NCBI GenBank assembly: GCA_027069035.1 | Contig: JALXFI010000232.1 | Span: 1-5,649 of the forward strand | Direction of reading: 5' to 3' | Source of the DNA: a bacterium | Lineage (GTDB): Bacteria; Desulfobacterota; GWC2-55-46; S146-80; JALXFI01 | DNA length: 5,649 bases | The notes under the pieces: generated by a model | Database searches by the model: none | What the model was told of the DNA's origin: nothing | What the model saw: only the letters and a program-made list of their open reading frames with translations | Shown here: piece by piece, positions 5,600 to 5,649 of the stretch | How positions within the stretch are numbered: the stretch's first letter is position 1 | Layout: each line of letters starts with the position of its first letter | Translations under genes and position numbers: made by a program

Positions 5600-5649
5600 A
5601 ATTGGCAATACATCTTTAACTGCTGTGTTCTCGGCGATTTTCTTTCTCA
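5559..5649 (+). CDS. Possible start of a further gene, truncated at window end
   Basis: A frame open from an ATG at 5559 to the edge gives 30 residues beginning 'MQRYFPNPAIARFEIGN' and becoming hydrophobic ('LTAVFSAIFFL'), as at the start of a membrane or exported protein. It would overlap the end of the membrane-protein gene by 41 bases and read the palindrome in another frame. There is no good ribosome-binding site before the ATG. If the gene is real, its true start may instead be a later codon such as the GTG at 5631. Only 50 bases remain after the preceding stop, so this is speculative. Confidence 0.2.
   Translation, partial: MQRYFPNPAIARFEIGNTSLTAVFSAIFFL
5575..5598. repeat. 24-base palindromic repeat, copy 2 (over a stop codon)
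   Basis: The arms begin CAAATC and end GATTTG, pair over 6 bp, have one C/A mismatch, then 3 more bp closing a GATA loop. It differs from the copy at 4313-4336 at 3 of 24 positions (5585, 5589 and 5592). The changes at 5585 and 5589 compensate each other and preserve pairing, while the one at 5592 creates the mismatch. It encodes the last seven residues of the membrane protein, whose TGA (5597-5599) begins inside it. It may act as a 3' mRNA-stabilising hairpin. Confidence 0.75.

Overview
This is a bacterial window of moderate to low GC with four genes or partial genes in two divergent blocks. The minus-strand block (1-4290) holds a full-length NAD-dependent DNA ligase (ligA, 4290 to 2272). 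After a 42-base gap comes a large SF2/SNF2-type helicase with an N-terminal phospholipase-D-like domain, which starts at 2229 and runs off the left edge with 743 codons visible. The plus-strand block (4587-5599) holds a 61-residue ribbon-helix-helix-like protein. It overlaps by ATGA a 276-residue, three-segment membrane protein whose architecture resembles the Oxa1/YidC/EMC3-TMCO1 group.

NAD-dependent LigA marks the host as bacterial. The window does not fix the lineage. The gene style, AT-rich intergenic DNA and a small dispersed palindrome fit an environmental Gram-negative anaerobe, for example Nitrospirota or Desulfobacterota. That is an impression, not a demonstrated assignment.

The 296-base divergent intergenic region (4291-4586) has a candidate ligA promoter, a ligA ribosome-binding site and three dyads. 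These are a 24-base palindrome next to the ligA start, a perfect 11-bp hairpin at 4416-4440 and an imperfect 28-bp dyad at 4492-4519. A second copy of the 24-base palindrome (21 of 24 identical) lies across the stop codon of the membrane-protein gene. This suggests a dispersed repeat family that also reshapes protein C-termini.

The two blocks have separate themes. ligA is housekeeping nick sealing. The PLD-helicase downstream looks like an accessory DNA-processing or defence gene, but its partners would lie beyond the left edge. The small RHH-like protein and the membrane protein are almost certainly translated as a coupled pair, perhaps followed by a third gene at the right edge. No RNA gene, CRISPR array, complete mobile element or origin was seen.
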